Below, piece by piece: positions 10,412 to 20,222 of a DNA stretch of 64,000 nucleotides (positions are counted from its first letter, which is position 1; each line of letters starts with the position of its first letter). Under the pieces are notes generated by a model. That model had not been told where the DNA came from. It worked only from the letters and a program-made list of their open reading frames with translations, and did no database searches. The stretch is from Hordeum vulgare subsp. vulgare. Its lineage: Eukaryota > Streptophyta > Magnoliopsida > Poales > Poaceae. Location of the stretch: the NCBI RefSeq assembly GCF_904849725.1, contig NC_058524.1, forward strand, positions 24,459,001 through 24,523,000, written 5' to 3'. The translations under genes were made by a program, and so were the position numbers.

Positions 10412-10794
10412 TCAGTTCCGACGACCCCTAGGCGGCACAGTGCAATACGTGCACCGGCATCCGTCGGCAACGCACTCGCCGACCGAGGTACGGCCGATGC
10501 CACCCTGGCAGTCGTCCATGCACTTCTTGGGGGTACATTTTCCGGGGATGGTCGGGAGCACCTTGCAGTCCATCGGGGTCACCGTCGCAGCGGCGCCACC
10601 GCCGTTCGCCGTCACCACCTTCGTCGCCACATCTATGGATAGCGCACACAGAGAAATTAGCACGAGGTGTATATATATTTTACTCCCGTTTGTTACTTGA
10701 AAGTTGAAACTATAATAACGCACGTAGATCTGCCTATACCTGAACAGAGCACCACAATGGCGAGGGCTAGTAGCATCGTGTAGAACGGCCTCAT
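10412..10794 (-). CDS. Defensin-like secreted cysteine-rich peptide, copy 1
   Basis: Two exons: 10794-10740 (55 nt) and 10632-10412 (221 nt), with a 107-bp GT-AG intron (10739-10633). Together they give 91 residues. Exon 1 encodes a signal peptide (MRPFYTMLLALAIVVLCS), placed just before the intron as in most plant defensin-like genes. The mature part has a low-complexity TANGGGAAATVTP leader, then eight cysteines spaced C-X9-C-X4-C-X3-C-X11-C-X4-C-X1-C-X2-C. The CXXXC and CXC pair fits a cysteine-stabilised alpha-beta (knottin/DEFL) fold. It ends TVPPRGRRN. The product is likely secreted; defence or reproductive signalling roles are known in the family, but nothing here decides between them. 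The frame is intact in both exons. A TATA box lies about 130 bp upstream. Confidence is high for the gene model and moderate for the subfamily. Confidence 0.8.
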
Positions 10795-10918
10795 CTTGAC
10801 TTCGTAAGGTTGTTTGGGAATGCTGAGAGAGAGCTAACAGCTAAGCGAAGGTTACCGTTGGTTTGTGTATTCAGCTAATGGCTGCGGGACGAGCTAACTT
10901 CTTTGGCGTGGGTGTTTG

Positions 10919-10926
10919 TTTATAAT
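10919..10926 (-). promoter_or_regulatory. Putative TATA box of defensin-like copy 1
   Basis: Minus-strand ATTATAAAC lies about 125 bp upstream of the start codon and is conserved in copy 2 (51579-51586). The leader between it and the ATG contains a GA-rich tract. Confidence 0.5.
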
Positions 10927-12210
10927 GCAAAGAACGGGATGCAATTTTTGGAAGCATTTTATTTCCTGGCTTTAGATGGAATGTAATGCTTCTAAAAAAA
11001 GAGGATGGAATGTAATTAATAGTGGCAATTATAATTTTTTATCGAGTGCCTGTGAGTACCTCTAGTTGGAGTACTGAATTAGTTTTTCACATAAGGAGTA
11101 ACGAATAATTATTGGTTTGAATAAAATTGCAAGTAATCAGGTGATGCTTTTGTGTGCTCACCTGGATATGCATAATACTCTATATATGCCCACCAATAGA
11201 TAGATAATAATAATAATAATGTATGCATTTATTGTGTTCTCAAAAAACCATATGAATTCATTGTGTGCCAAAAATGGATTGTGTATATTGTGCATACTGC
11301 ATTTAGGTTTTTTGGCCGGGATATCAAAGTATCAGAACATTCGAAGGTTAGCGGGTGTTTAACAGTCGCTAAGGCAAACACACAACTGTTTACGGTGCAA
11401 CAACGTTCATTCATCTTTTATGACACTAGTAGAAAAAGAGTCTTTCAGCCGAGGACCGAAAAACCATAAGTCCCGGTTCAAATCAAAACCGGGACCAATG
11501 CCAGGCATTGGTCCCTGTTCAGTTTGCTGGGGCATTGGTCCCGGTTCGGTTCACCTCACTAGTCCCGGTTCGGGGAAAAACCCGGGACTAAAGATCCAGC
11601 AACTCCCACGTGGCGTGCCGCGGAGCATTAGTCCCATTTTGTGGCACAAACCGGGACTAAAGGGTAGGCTATTAGTCCCGGTTTTAGACAAAAACCGGGA
11701 CTAAAGTTCTGCCTATATATACCGTCGCCTGCCCTCCCTCTCCTCTGTTGTTTAGCTGAAGTGTGCCCATGCCATGCCACCCTTGCCACTCTAATTCATG
11801 CACTTGACTCGTTCGATGAAATGCCCGAGCCATACTAGTTAAGCTTTCTCCTATCAAACTCGAACTACAAACTCCATTTTCCTCAATATTTGTCTAGGTT
11901 TGGCCGTGCACCAACTCCACAAGTCTTTTAAAAGGTTAGCTACTTCATCCTTTCATCTGTCACTGCTAGTTTAGCTCATTTGAAATGCTCAAATTAACTT
12001 CTTAGAGTCTACACATGTGTAGGGTGCCGTCCCGTGTCCGTCCTCACCGTTGTCGGTCTCCCCGCGCCGATCTCGTCGCCAGAACCACCGTGGTGAGCCT
12101 CTTATTCTTGTCTTCTTTTTAAAAGAAATTTTTTTCTTACTTGTATGATTTAGATACATACTGGTGTATAAATTACTTACTTTCATTATTTTTTGTTATT
12201 ATATAGTACG

Positions 12211-12593
12211 ATGGTTTTGGTATCCGCCTCCGTCGGCCCTCGTCCTGTCTATGATTCGGATGTGGTATATATTAACTTTTATAACTATTTGTTTTATTTA
12301 TTGTTTATGATAATTATGACGACCAACGTGACATATATTTTTTAATCTAGGAGGTATGTGAACCGGAAATTCCAACCCACATAGAAATTCTTCTCGAGAA
12401 CTTAAATTTGGTTGAAAAAGAAAACAAATACTTGAAGGAAAAATTGAAAATAATTGAGGACAAGAATATGGAACTGGAATTGAATGTCGTCGATGTCATC
12501 GATGATCGCAAGATGAAGATCGATGCGATGTTGTTGAAGACGGATGCAATGCGCTTGAAGATGGATGCAATGCGCTTGAACCCTAAACCCTAA
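12211..12593 (+). pseudogene. CACTA-C coiled-coil protein fragment
   Basis: Exon 1 (ATG at 12211, donor at 12265) encodes a short leader, and exon 2 starts at 12351 after CTAG. Exon 2 reads EVCEPEIPTHIEILLENLNL, then a Lys/Glu-rich heptad region (KENKYLKEKLKIIEDKNMEL) and a DAMRLK unit repeated three times. The frame is cut off where a telomere-like repeat begins, giving an unnatural end. I recall similar coiled-coil proteins from Triticeae CACTA elements, where a membrane-like tail follows; that tail is missing here. Function unknown. Confidence 0.5.
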
Positions 12594-12638
12594 ACCCTAA
12601 AACCCTAAACCCTAAACCCTAAAGCCCTAAACCCTTAG
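12580..12638. repeat. Interstitial telomere-like repeat (CCCTAAA)n
   Basis: About eight copies of CCCTAAA, some with an extra A or G, lie directly after the coiled-coil exon inside CACTA-C. A shorter pair (AAAACCCTAAACCC) is found at 12923-12936. Confidence 0.9.
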
Positions 12639-13158
12639 ACAAAAGATTCAAGAGGCTGGTGAATGAGGATTATCTTAAAAAGAAAAAATATGGGTTATCA
12701 TGTACCTTTGTTCGACGTTTACGGGTTGAGATTTTGTCAGGCAAACCCGCTGCAAGATCACCTGAAGAGCTTCTTGTCTGGCGCCTTGGGGCAAACAAAG
12801 TCTTCTTCAAAAGGAAATCGGGAGCCAAATGAGTTTCCGTGTGAGACAAAAATTAAGAAATGCCCAAAACAAATAAATGGGAAAATACGGGGGAAACAAA
12901 ATAGCCCCATCCAATTTAGTGCAAAACCCTAAACCCAAAAATTGCTAAAAAAACAGCAAGGAAATAGGCCCGGTTCGTAATACGAACCGGGACTAATACC
13001 CCTCCCCCCTCGCTCCCAGCCTCGCCATGTGGAAGGCCATTAGCCCCGGTTCGGGGCCGAACCGGGGCTAGCATTATTCCCGGTTGATAAGTCCCGGTTC
13101 GCGAACCGGGACTAATGCCGCAACCGAACTGGGACTAAATGCCCTTTTTCTACTAGTG

Positions 13159-13276
13159 TTGTGGTCCCTTCTAGTTATATTTTTTTTTGATTTAACTAAA
13201 TGTTTTTTTTGATATAACTAAAAGGAAGAACACGCACCATCACTATGGCGGGAATATAACTAGAAGGGACCACAAT
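13159..13276. mobile_element. Small inverted-repeat element (118 bp), unassigned
   Basis: The arms TTGTGGTCCCTTCTAG + TTATATT (13159-13181) and their complement at 13253-13275 form a 23-bp perfect terminal inverted repeat around an A/T-rich centre. A third arm-like copy lies at 13293-13315. The left half is also present in the duplicate at 52086-52130, so the element predates the duplication. The superfamily is not clear; flanking bases around it are TAT-like. Confidence 0.55.
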
Positions 13277-14029
13277 ATCATAGAAGTTGGTATTGTGGTC
13301 CCTTCTTGTTATATTGTGGTTCAGCCTCCTCTGCCATTATGGCCGGTTGCTCGAGAGTGAGAGCTTCGACGCCACTACAAAAACCACCACTACCACGGGA
13401 AACAGTGCCAACACGACCATCATCGCCACCGCCATTTTGCATTCTAGTTGTTCTCCGCACTATCATGTACTGTGACAGTTAAATCACCGCAAGGCGATCT
13501 TGTTGGAGGGGTGTCTCCAATAAAAACCTATACTATTGAAGCAAGTCACCATGGCGATGGATGCGAAAAGACCATGAAAAGACTAGCTAGGTAGGTTGGA
13601 GCATTGTTGCCTTCTAAGCCGTCATGCGACGTGACATACAATGACGAGGACATGGTTTGCCGAAACGCTTCTGACAACGATGAACTACATCTGACCCAGT
13701 AGCTAGGTGTATCACGTCGGTGCCATTAGTGCATGGGTGTGTGCGAGCTATGAGAAGGCAATACATCGTAGTTCCGCGGAGCCTCAGGAAGCCACGCCGA
13801 ATCATGAAATGAAAAAACTGACAAAACCAAAGAGGATGATGTTTTCCGAAATCATCTCGACGTAGGAATTCGAGGAAGAAACCACCTGCGCCATGGATTG
13901 AAAGATGGGCAGCCCCACGATGGGGGGCTAACTCTTGTGGGGATAAATCTGATAGTAAGAGAGGTAGGAGAACAAGACTTGATCTATTGTGATACATGTG
14001 GGTGACAAAAGAAGTATACACATGATCTA
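13277..14029. other. Host DNA with one unassigned frame
   Basis: The minus strand has an open frame of 135 codons at 14021-13614 starting MYTSFVTHMYHNRSS. It shows no motif, signal peptide or domain I recognise, and the codon pattern is not persuasive. The left part contains a CCACCACTACC-rich stretch. The boundary with the Gypsy LTR to the right is approximate. Confidence 0.3.
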
Positions 14030-14501
14030 TCGAGACTAAGGGGTCCTCGGGCCGTCGATCTATCTCCCATGGGCCGGATAGGTGGGCTTCTCTGTGACTA
14101 TTACTGGAAGGCCGAGCTATAAGATGACTCTGTGTTCAGGAATGAATCCTTCGGTGCCTTGGTGTGTCCTCCAAGTCAAGTTGGAAGAATCGACATGTTT
14201 ATTCCCTGATGGCAATCGACCATGTGTATAACCCTAGGTAACCCTGGTATCTATATAAACCAGAGGGTTTAGTTCATATAGAAAAAAAATCAATATCCGA
14301 CATATCTAGGGTTTAGTTCATCTCATCTCGTGGTAGATCGACTCTGTAATTGTCATACACACATCAATATAATCAAGCATGGCGTATCGTTTTACCTCTG
14401 TGAGAGGGCTCGAACCTGGGTAAATACAGTCCCCATGTTTACTGGTCGCCACTGATCCAAGATCCACAGCTCAGCACCACCTACCTGAGATCCGCCGGTA
14501 T
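14030..14501 (+). mobile_element. G0: 3' part of the 5' LTR of a decayed Gypsy element
   Basis: The stretch has LTR-like features (CTATATAAACC near 14252, then an AATATAATCAAGC polyadenylation-like region). It runs into the GGTAT target duplication of G1 at 14497-14501. The same LTR resumes at 47629 and ends at about 47643, followed by the primer-binding site TTGGTGCTTTCATTGAG (47645-47661). G1 therefore landed a few bases short of the end of this LTR. The 5' limit of the LTR is not determined. Confidence 0.6.
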
Positions 14502-15752
14502 TGATACGTCCCAAACGCATCTATAATTTCTGCTTGTTCCATCATCTTTTGGGTGACATTGATATATGTTTTGCTACATTTCTATATCTTTTTACACATA
14601 TTTGGACTAACCTACTAACTCAGTGCACCCAGTGCCAGTTTCTGTCTGGTGATGTCTTTTTTGTAGGTTATTTTACCCAAATTTTCAGAGCCCCCAATAT
14701 CCCGAGAAAAATATATAAAAAATCAGCGTGACGGAAGCTTCCAGAGCACCAAAAGGTGGGTCAGAGTGGAGCCAGGCGTCGCCCAGGCAGCCTCCCTACA
14801 CGGCCTGGCCCCTGGCCATGCCCACAGACCACCTGGGTGGGCCCCATCTCCTCTGACGCCCTCCTTTGGCCTATATTTACCCCTCCGATCGGAAACCCTT
14901 CCATGATATCCAGAATCGCGAATTTCTCCATCGTTCAGGCACCACAGCGCTTCGGAGATCGGGAGCGTCAGGAGACCTCTTCCCAGCACCCTGCCGGAGG
15001 TAGGATTGACCTCCGGGAGCTTCTCCACCGCCATGGACGCTTCCCGAACGTGTCGTGAGTAGTCCTTCTTGGACCATGAGTCCATGACCAGTAGCTATTT
15101 GATGTCTTCTCTCCAATCTTGTGCTTCCATGATTAGCCCTTGTGAGCTGCCCTACATGATCAAGGCATCTATGTAATTTTCCTGCTATTGCTATGCTCGG
15201 TTTGCCGAGATCCGATGGATTATGAGATTATGTTCAGATTGTGATGAGTTATATATTTGATTATCCTTTTATATTATGTTCTTAGGTAATTCATGCATGT
15301 TCTCCGTTGCCTTTTATTGCTTTGGCCGAGTAGTAGATTGTAACTCCAAGAGGGAGCGTCATGCATGATTGTGGGTTCATGCCCCCTGATGTCTAGCTTG
15401 AGTGACAGAAACATGAGACTAGGGGATGTGCTGTTGTCACGAGGGAGAAAACAACGGTGCTTGTGACCATGGTTGCAAGGATGTTTTACCTTACGCAAAG
15501 TTCTTTCATGTAGTTGTCCGTTGCTTTGAGTTTACACTATGGGTGGGGCTCGCAACTTAATACCAACGAGATGTTCTAGATAGATATCTCAAGGTGGATG
15601 ATTAGTAAGTAGATGTTGATGAATAAACGGTCTACTTGTCTTGGCGTATTGCCCATTACTTTTGAGCCTCTAACTTTCTTGTAGCATGATTAGCATTGAA
15701 GTGCATTTATAATTCTGTCAATTGCGAGTTGTAATTTGTTTACCCAAGCATA
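14502..15752 (+). repeat. G1 5' LTR, first part
   Basis: Aligns with 45982-47219 in the 3' LTR (shared TTTTTACACATATTTGGACT, GGCCTATATTTACCCC, TTTGGGTGGGGCTCGCAAC-like phrases). A TATA-like GGCCTATATTTA is at 14869. The LTR is interrupted at 15752 by CACTA-D and resumes at 38207. Confidence 0.85.
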
Positions 15753-16062
15753 CACTAGTAGAAAACAGGGCTTTGGTTCGGGCCTGGCCAGCCAATTAGT
15801 CCCGGTCTTCACGAACCGGGACCCATGGGGGGCATTAGTCCCGGTTCATGAGCCCAGGGGGCCGGCCGGGGCCTCGTGGGCATTGGTCCCGGTTCGTCTG
15901 GACCCATTTGTCCTGGTTCTAGGCACGAACCGTGACCAATGGGCCGCGCTCCTCACCCACATCCATTGGTACTGGTTCGTGCCTTGAACAGGTATAGAAG
16001 GGGGGGTGTTAGTCCCGGTTTATGCCACGAACCGGGACAAAAATTTGCCTATATATACCCAT
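15753..16062 (+). promoter_or_regulatory. CACTA-D left end: subterminal palindromes and transposase promoter
   Basis: Inverted and direct copies of TTAGTCCCGGTT / AACCGGGAC occur roughly every 40-60 bp, including CCCGGTTTATGCCACGAACC. They end at a TATA box, CCTATATATACCC (16048-16060), about 390 bp before the transposase ATG. The intervening leader contains an intron-like segment after CACCGTGGTGAGCC. Confidence 0.7.
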
Positions 16063-17519
16063 CGCTGCGGCAGAGCACTTTGTTTTTTCTGGCCGGCGAG
16101 GGAAGGGAATTTGGGTGCTCTAGCTCATGTCCTATGCACATGAGGTGTTCGATGAAATGCGTGAGCCACACTAGTTAAGCTTTCTCCTCTCGAAGCTCGA
16201 CCTCGGAGCTCCATTTTTCCTGAGATTTGTCTAGATTTAGCGGTCCGTCACGCCCCGTCCCCGTTTTCACCGCCGTTGATCGCCCGCGTCGATCTCGTCG
16301 CCGACACCACCGTGGTGAGCCTCTTGTTCTTATCTTCTTTCTGTTTTTCTTACTTTAGATAGAGACTTGTCTGATTTTATTACTTTAGATAGATACTTGT
16401 CTGATTTTCTTACTTTTGACACACATAATTATATATAATGCACGCAGATGAACCGACAATGGATGTATGGTGACAGACACACCTTCGAGTACATTAAGGG
16501 CGTGCATAATTTTCTCGACGTGGCGGAGGCAAACAAGCAGAATGGTTTTATGTGTTGTCCATGCCCTAAATGTGGGAATACGAAGTCTTACTCTGACCGG
16601 AAAATCCTTCACACCCACCTGCTTTACAAGTGTTTCATGCCACACTATAATGTTTCGACGAGGCACGGAGAAATAGGGGTTATGATGGAAGACGGTGAAG
16701 AAGAAGAGGACAATGACAACTATGTGCCCCCTGAATACCGTGATGCTGCAACGAGGGGAGCTGTTGAAGATCAAGAGGAACCAGATGATGTGCCCAATGT
16801 GATGCTGCAACGGGGGAAGCTACTGAAGATCAAGAGGAACCAGACGATGTGCCCGATGATGATGATCTCCGCCGGGTCATTGTCGATGCAAAAAGGCAAT
16901 GCGAAAGTCAAAAGGAGAAGCTGAAGTTCGATCACATGTTAGACGGTCACAAAAAAGGGTTGTACCCCAATTGCGAAGATGACAACACAAAGCTGGGTAC
17001 CATACTCGAATTGCTACAGTGGAAGGCAGAGAATGCTGTGCGTGACAAAGGATTTGAGAAGCTACTGAAAATATTGACAAAGAAGCTTCCAAAGGATAAC
17101 GAATTGCCCGACAGTACGTACACAACAAAGAAGGTCGTATGCCCTCTAGGATTGGAGGTGCAGAAGATACATGCATGCCCTAATGACTGCATCCTCTACG
17201 CCGGTGCATACAAGTATTTGAACGCATACTCGGTATGTGGTGCATTGCGGTATAAGATCAGACGAGATGACCCTGGTGATGTTGACGACGAGCCCCGCAG
17301 GAAGAGGGTTCCTGCGAAGGTGATGTGGTATGCTCCTATAATACCATGGTTGAAACGACTGTTCAGAAACAAAGAGCATGCCAAGTTGAGAGCACCCGCT
17401 GACGGGTCGCAGTGGAGAAAAATTGAGAGAGAGTACTGGGCTGACTTTGCACGTGACCCAAGGAATGTATGGTTTGGTTTAAGCGCGGATGGCATTAATC
17501 CTTTCGGGGAGCACAGAAG

Positions 17520-19153
17520 TGATACGTCTCAAACGTATCTATAATTTTTGATGGTTTCACGCTGTTATCTTGTCTTCTTTGTATGTTTTATGTATTTTAC
17601 ATCTTTTTGGGGACTAACTTATTGATTCAGTGCCAAGTGCCAGTTCCTGTTTTTCCGTGTTTTTGACTCTTTTCAGATCTGATTTTGGAACGGAGTCCAA
17701 ACGGAATAAAATCCCGGAAATGATTTTTTCCCGAACGAAAGAAGACCAGGGAGCCTTTGGGCCAAGCCAGGTGGGCCCCAGGGAGCCCACAAGCTTGCAC
17801 CATGCCACCAGGGGGGAGGCGGCAGTGGGCAAGCTTGTGGCTACCCTGGCCGCCTCCTGACCTAGATTTTGCGCCTATATATTCCCAAATATTCCGCAAA
17901 AAATTGGGGGAGCCTCGAAAATACTTTTCCGCCGCCGCAAGCTTCCGTTTCCGTGAGATCTCATCTGGAGACCCTTCCCGGCGCCCTGCCGGAGGGGACT
18001 TTGGAGCTGGAGGGCTTCTTCATCATCATCATCGCCCCTCCAATGACTCGTGAGTAGTTCACTTCACACCTACGGGTCCGTAGTTAGTAGCTAGATGTCT
18101 TCTTCTCTCTCTTGGATCTTCAATACAAACTTCTCCATGATCTCCATGGAGATCTATCCGATGTAATCTTCTTTGGCGGTGTGTTTGTCGAGATCCGATG
18201 AATTGTGGACTTGTGATCAGATTATCTATGATATATATTTGAGTCTTTGTTGATTTCTTATATGCATGATTTGATATCCTTGTAAGTCTCTCTAAGTCTT
18301 GGGGTTTGTTTGGCCAACTAGATCTATGATTCTTGCAATGGGAGAAGTGCTAGGTTTTGGGTTCTGCCATGTGGTGACCTTTCCCAGTGACAGTAGGGGC
18401 AGCAAGGCACACATGAAGTAGTTGCCATCAAGGGTAAAAAGGTGGGGTTTTTATCATTGGTTTGAGATTATCCCTCTATATCATGTCATCTTGCTTAAGG
18501 CGTTACTCTGTTCTTATGGACTTAATACACTAGATGCATGCTGGATAGCGGTCAATGTGTGGAGTAATAGTACTAGATGCAGAAAGTATCGGTCTACTTG
18601 TTTCGGACGTGATGCCTATAGAAATAATCATTGCATAGATATCGTCACGACTCTGCACAGTTCTATCAATTGCTCGACAGTAATTTGTTCACCCACCGCC
18701 TACTTGCTTTCATGAGAGAAGCCACTAGTAAACACTACGGCCCCCGAGTCTATTCACATCCATCGTTTACACCTCCGCTTTTACTTTGCTTTCTTACTTT
18801 GTTGCTTTCAGTTCTCACTTGGCAAACAATCTATAAGGGATTGACAACCCCTTCATAGCGTTGGGTGCAAGCTTTTGTGTTTGTGCAGGATCTTGAGATA
18901 CTCTTCCGCCGGATGGATACCTTGGTTCTCAAACTGAGGGAAATACTTACCACCGCTACGCTACATCACCCTTTCCGCTTTGAGGGAACACCAACGCAAG
19001 GCTCCAAGGCCACGGGGGAAATCCTTTGCATACTTGCCTAGGAAGTCCCTTAAGGCGTAGCCGCAGCTGAAGGATTCCTGGTGCCGTTGCTGAGGAGTAT
19101 CAAGCAACACTCCTATTTCTGGCGCCGTTGGAAGGTCTTTTGTTGCAGTAGCA
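17520..19153 (+). repeat. G2 5' LTR
   Basis: 1634 bp. A likely TATA box, CCTATATATTCCC, lies near 17872 and is conserved in the 3' copy. The end carries two sequences resembling the primer-binding site (near 19077 and 19120). Confidence 0.9.
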
Positions 19154-19472
19154 GAAGAATTTCTGGCGCCGTTGCCGGGGAGGATGATCGCTTGCCGAGG
19201 AGTTCAAGACAAGAGTAATTTCCCGACAACGTGCCAATTTCTGGCGCCGTTGCCGGGGAGGAGAAATCAAGATATATCCAAGTAGGTCTCACAAACTCTT
19301 CTCTTGCATTTACTTTTGTTGCCAGTTGCCTCTCGTTTTCCTCTCCCCACTTCACATTTTCCGTTTTCATTCGCCTTTCTCCTTCGCCCTTTTCTCTCGC
19401 TTGCTTTCTGTTCGCTTGTGTGCCATGTGCCCTCAATATGCTTGCATCTTCGCTTGCTGAAAATCTAGTGAT

Positions 19473-20222
19473 ATGGATCCTCATCCACTTGCTAGTCTCT
19501 TTAAGAAACCCACTCGTGTGGAACAAATTGCTATTGAGTTGAGGGAAATTGTCTATTCCTTTGGAGTTTTGCGTAAGATGCGTGAATCTGAAAATTATGA
19601 GGAAGAAATTCATGAAGTGATTCACGAGGGCTCTTTGGATGAAAAGCATGATTGCAATGATTTCACTACAAATCCTATTAGTGACAATCATGCTAAAAAT
19701 ATGCAAAACCCTAAGCTTGGGGATGCAAGTTTTGCTTTGTCCACTACTTGTTGCAATAATCATGATTGGGGTGATGATCTTTCTTATGATCTTGAAAATT
19801 TGTTCAAACCTCATGATGAATATGATATTTGCAATAATATTGAAAGTGGGTTTGGAGACGTCATGACTTTAGTTGATGATAATCCCACTATTTTTGAAGA
19901 GCGTCAACTCTGCATGCATGTGGATCATGAAAAGAATATCCTATGTGATAGTTACATTGTTGAATTCATTCATGATGCCACTGAAAATTACTATGAGAGA
20001 GGATCATATGCTTCTACTTATTGCAATAGTACCAAGCTTCCTCTCTATGTGTTGAAATTTTTGAAGCTATGCTTGTTTTGCCTTCCTATAATAGTTGATT
20101 CTTGCTCCCACAAGTTGTTTGTTCACAAAATCCCTATGCATAGGAAGTGGGTTGGACTTAAAAGTGCTAGCCATATGCTCCATGATGCTCTCGTTGTGTT
20201 TCAATCCTTACCTTTTATGTGA
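19473..20222 (+). CDS. G2 internal reading frame, unknown retroelement protein
   Basis: A 249-codon uninterrupted frame starts MDPHPLASLFKKPTRVEQIA. The first 50 residues are basic/amphipathic; the middle is rich in Asn, Asp and His with CCNNHDWGDD and LFKPHDEYDICNN segments. The end (LKLCLFCLPIIVDSCSHKLF) is hydrophobic and Cys-rich. No gag, zinc-knuckle, protease or polymerase motif is visible. It lies where gag would be in a complete Athila element and is followed by a motif also found after the G1 gag/protease frame (see 20241-20285). It may be a remodelled gag-like leader or a frame kept open by youth. I cannot assign a function. Confidence 0.5.
   Translation: MDPHPLASLFKKPTRVEQIAIELREIVYSFGVLRKMRESENYEEEIHEVIHEGSLDEKHDCNDFTTNPISDNHAKNMQNPKLGDASFALSTTCCNNHDWGDDLSYDLENLFKPHDEYDICNNIESGFGDVMTLVDDNPTIFEERQLCMHVDHEKNILCDSYIVEFIHDATENYYERGSYASTYCNSTKLPLYVLKFLKLCLFCLPIIVDSCSHKLFVHKIPMHRKWVGLKSASHMLHDALVVFQSLPFM

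Larger units (their letters stand above)
10252..11420. repeat. Duplicated defensin block, copy 1
   Basis: From GAAAGACGGAGTAGGAG to GTTCATTCATCTTTTATGA this block aligns with 50705-52085. It includes the whole defensin-like gene, its intron, promoter and about 600 bp of upstream DNA. Differences are mostly single bases, a (GA)n expansion in copy 2 and an insertion of roughly 170 bp near the 3' side of copy 2. Confidence 0.9.
11424..13158 (+). mobile_element. CACTA-C: 1.7-kb deletion derivative
   Basis: Bounded by CACTAGTAGAAAAAG at 11424 and CTTTTTCTACTAGTG ending at 13158. Both ends carry palindromic copies of TTAGTCCCGGTT / AACCGGGACTAA. Left of the gene there is a TATA box (CTATATATA, 11713-11721), followed by a leader (GAGCCATACTAGTTAAGC..., CGATCTCGTCGCC) clearly shared with CACTA-D. 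No transposase is present. Flanks are TGA and TTG, so the target duplication is not clean. Confidence 0.85.

Noticed and set aside
13614..14021. 135-codon minus-strand frame
   Set aside because: No motif, no neighbour logic and no similarity to anything I recognise; kept only as a note in the intergenic entry.
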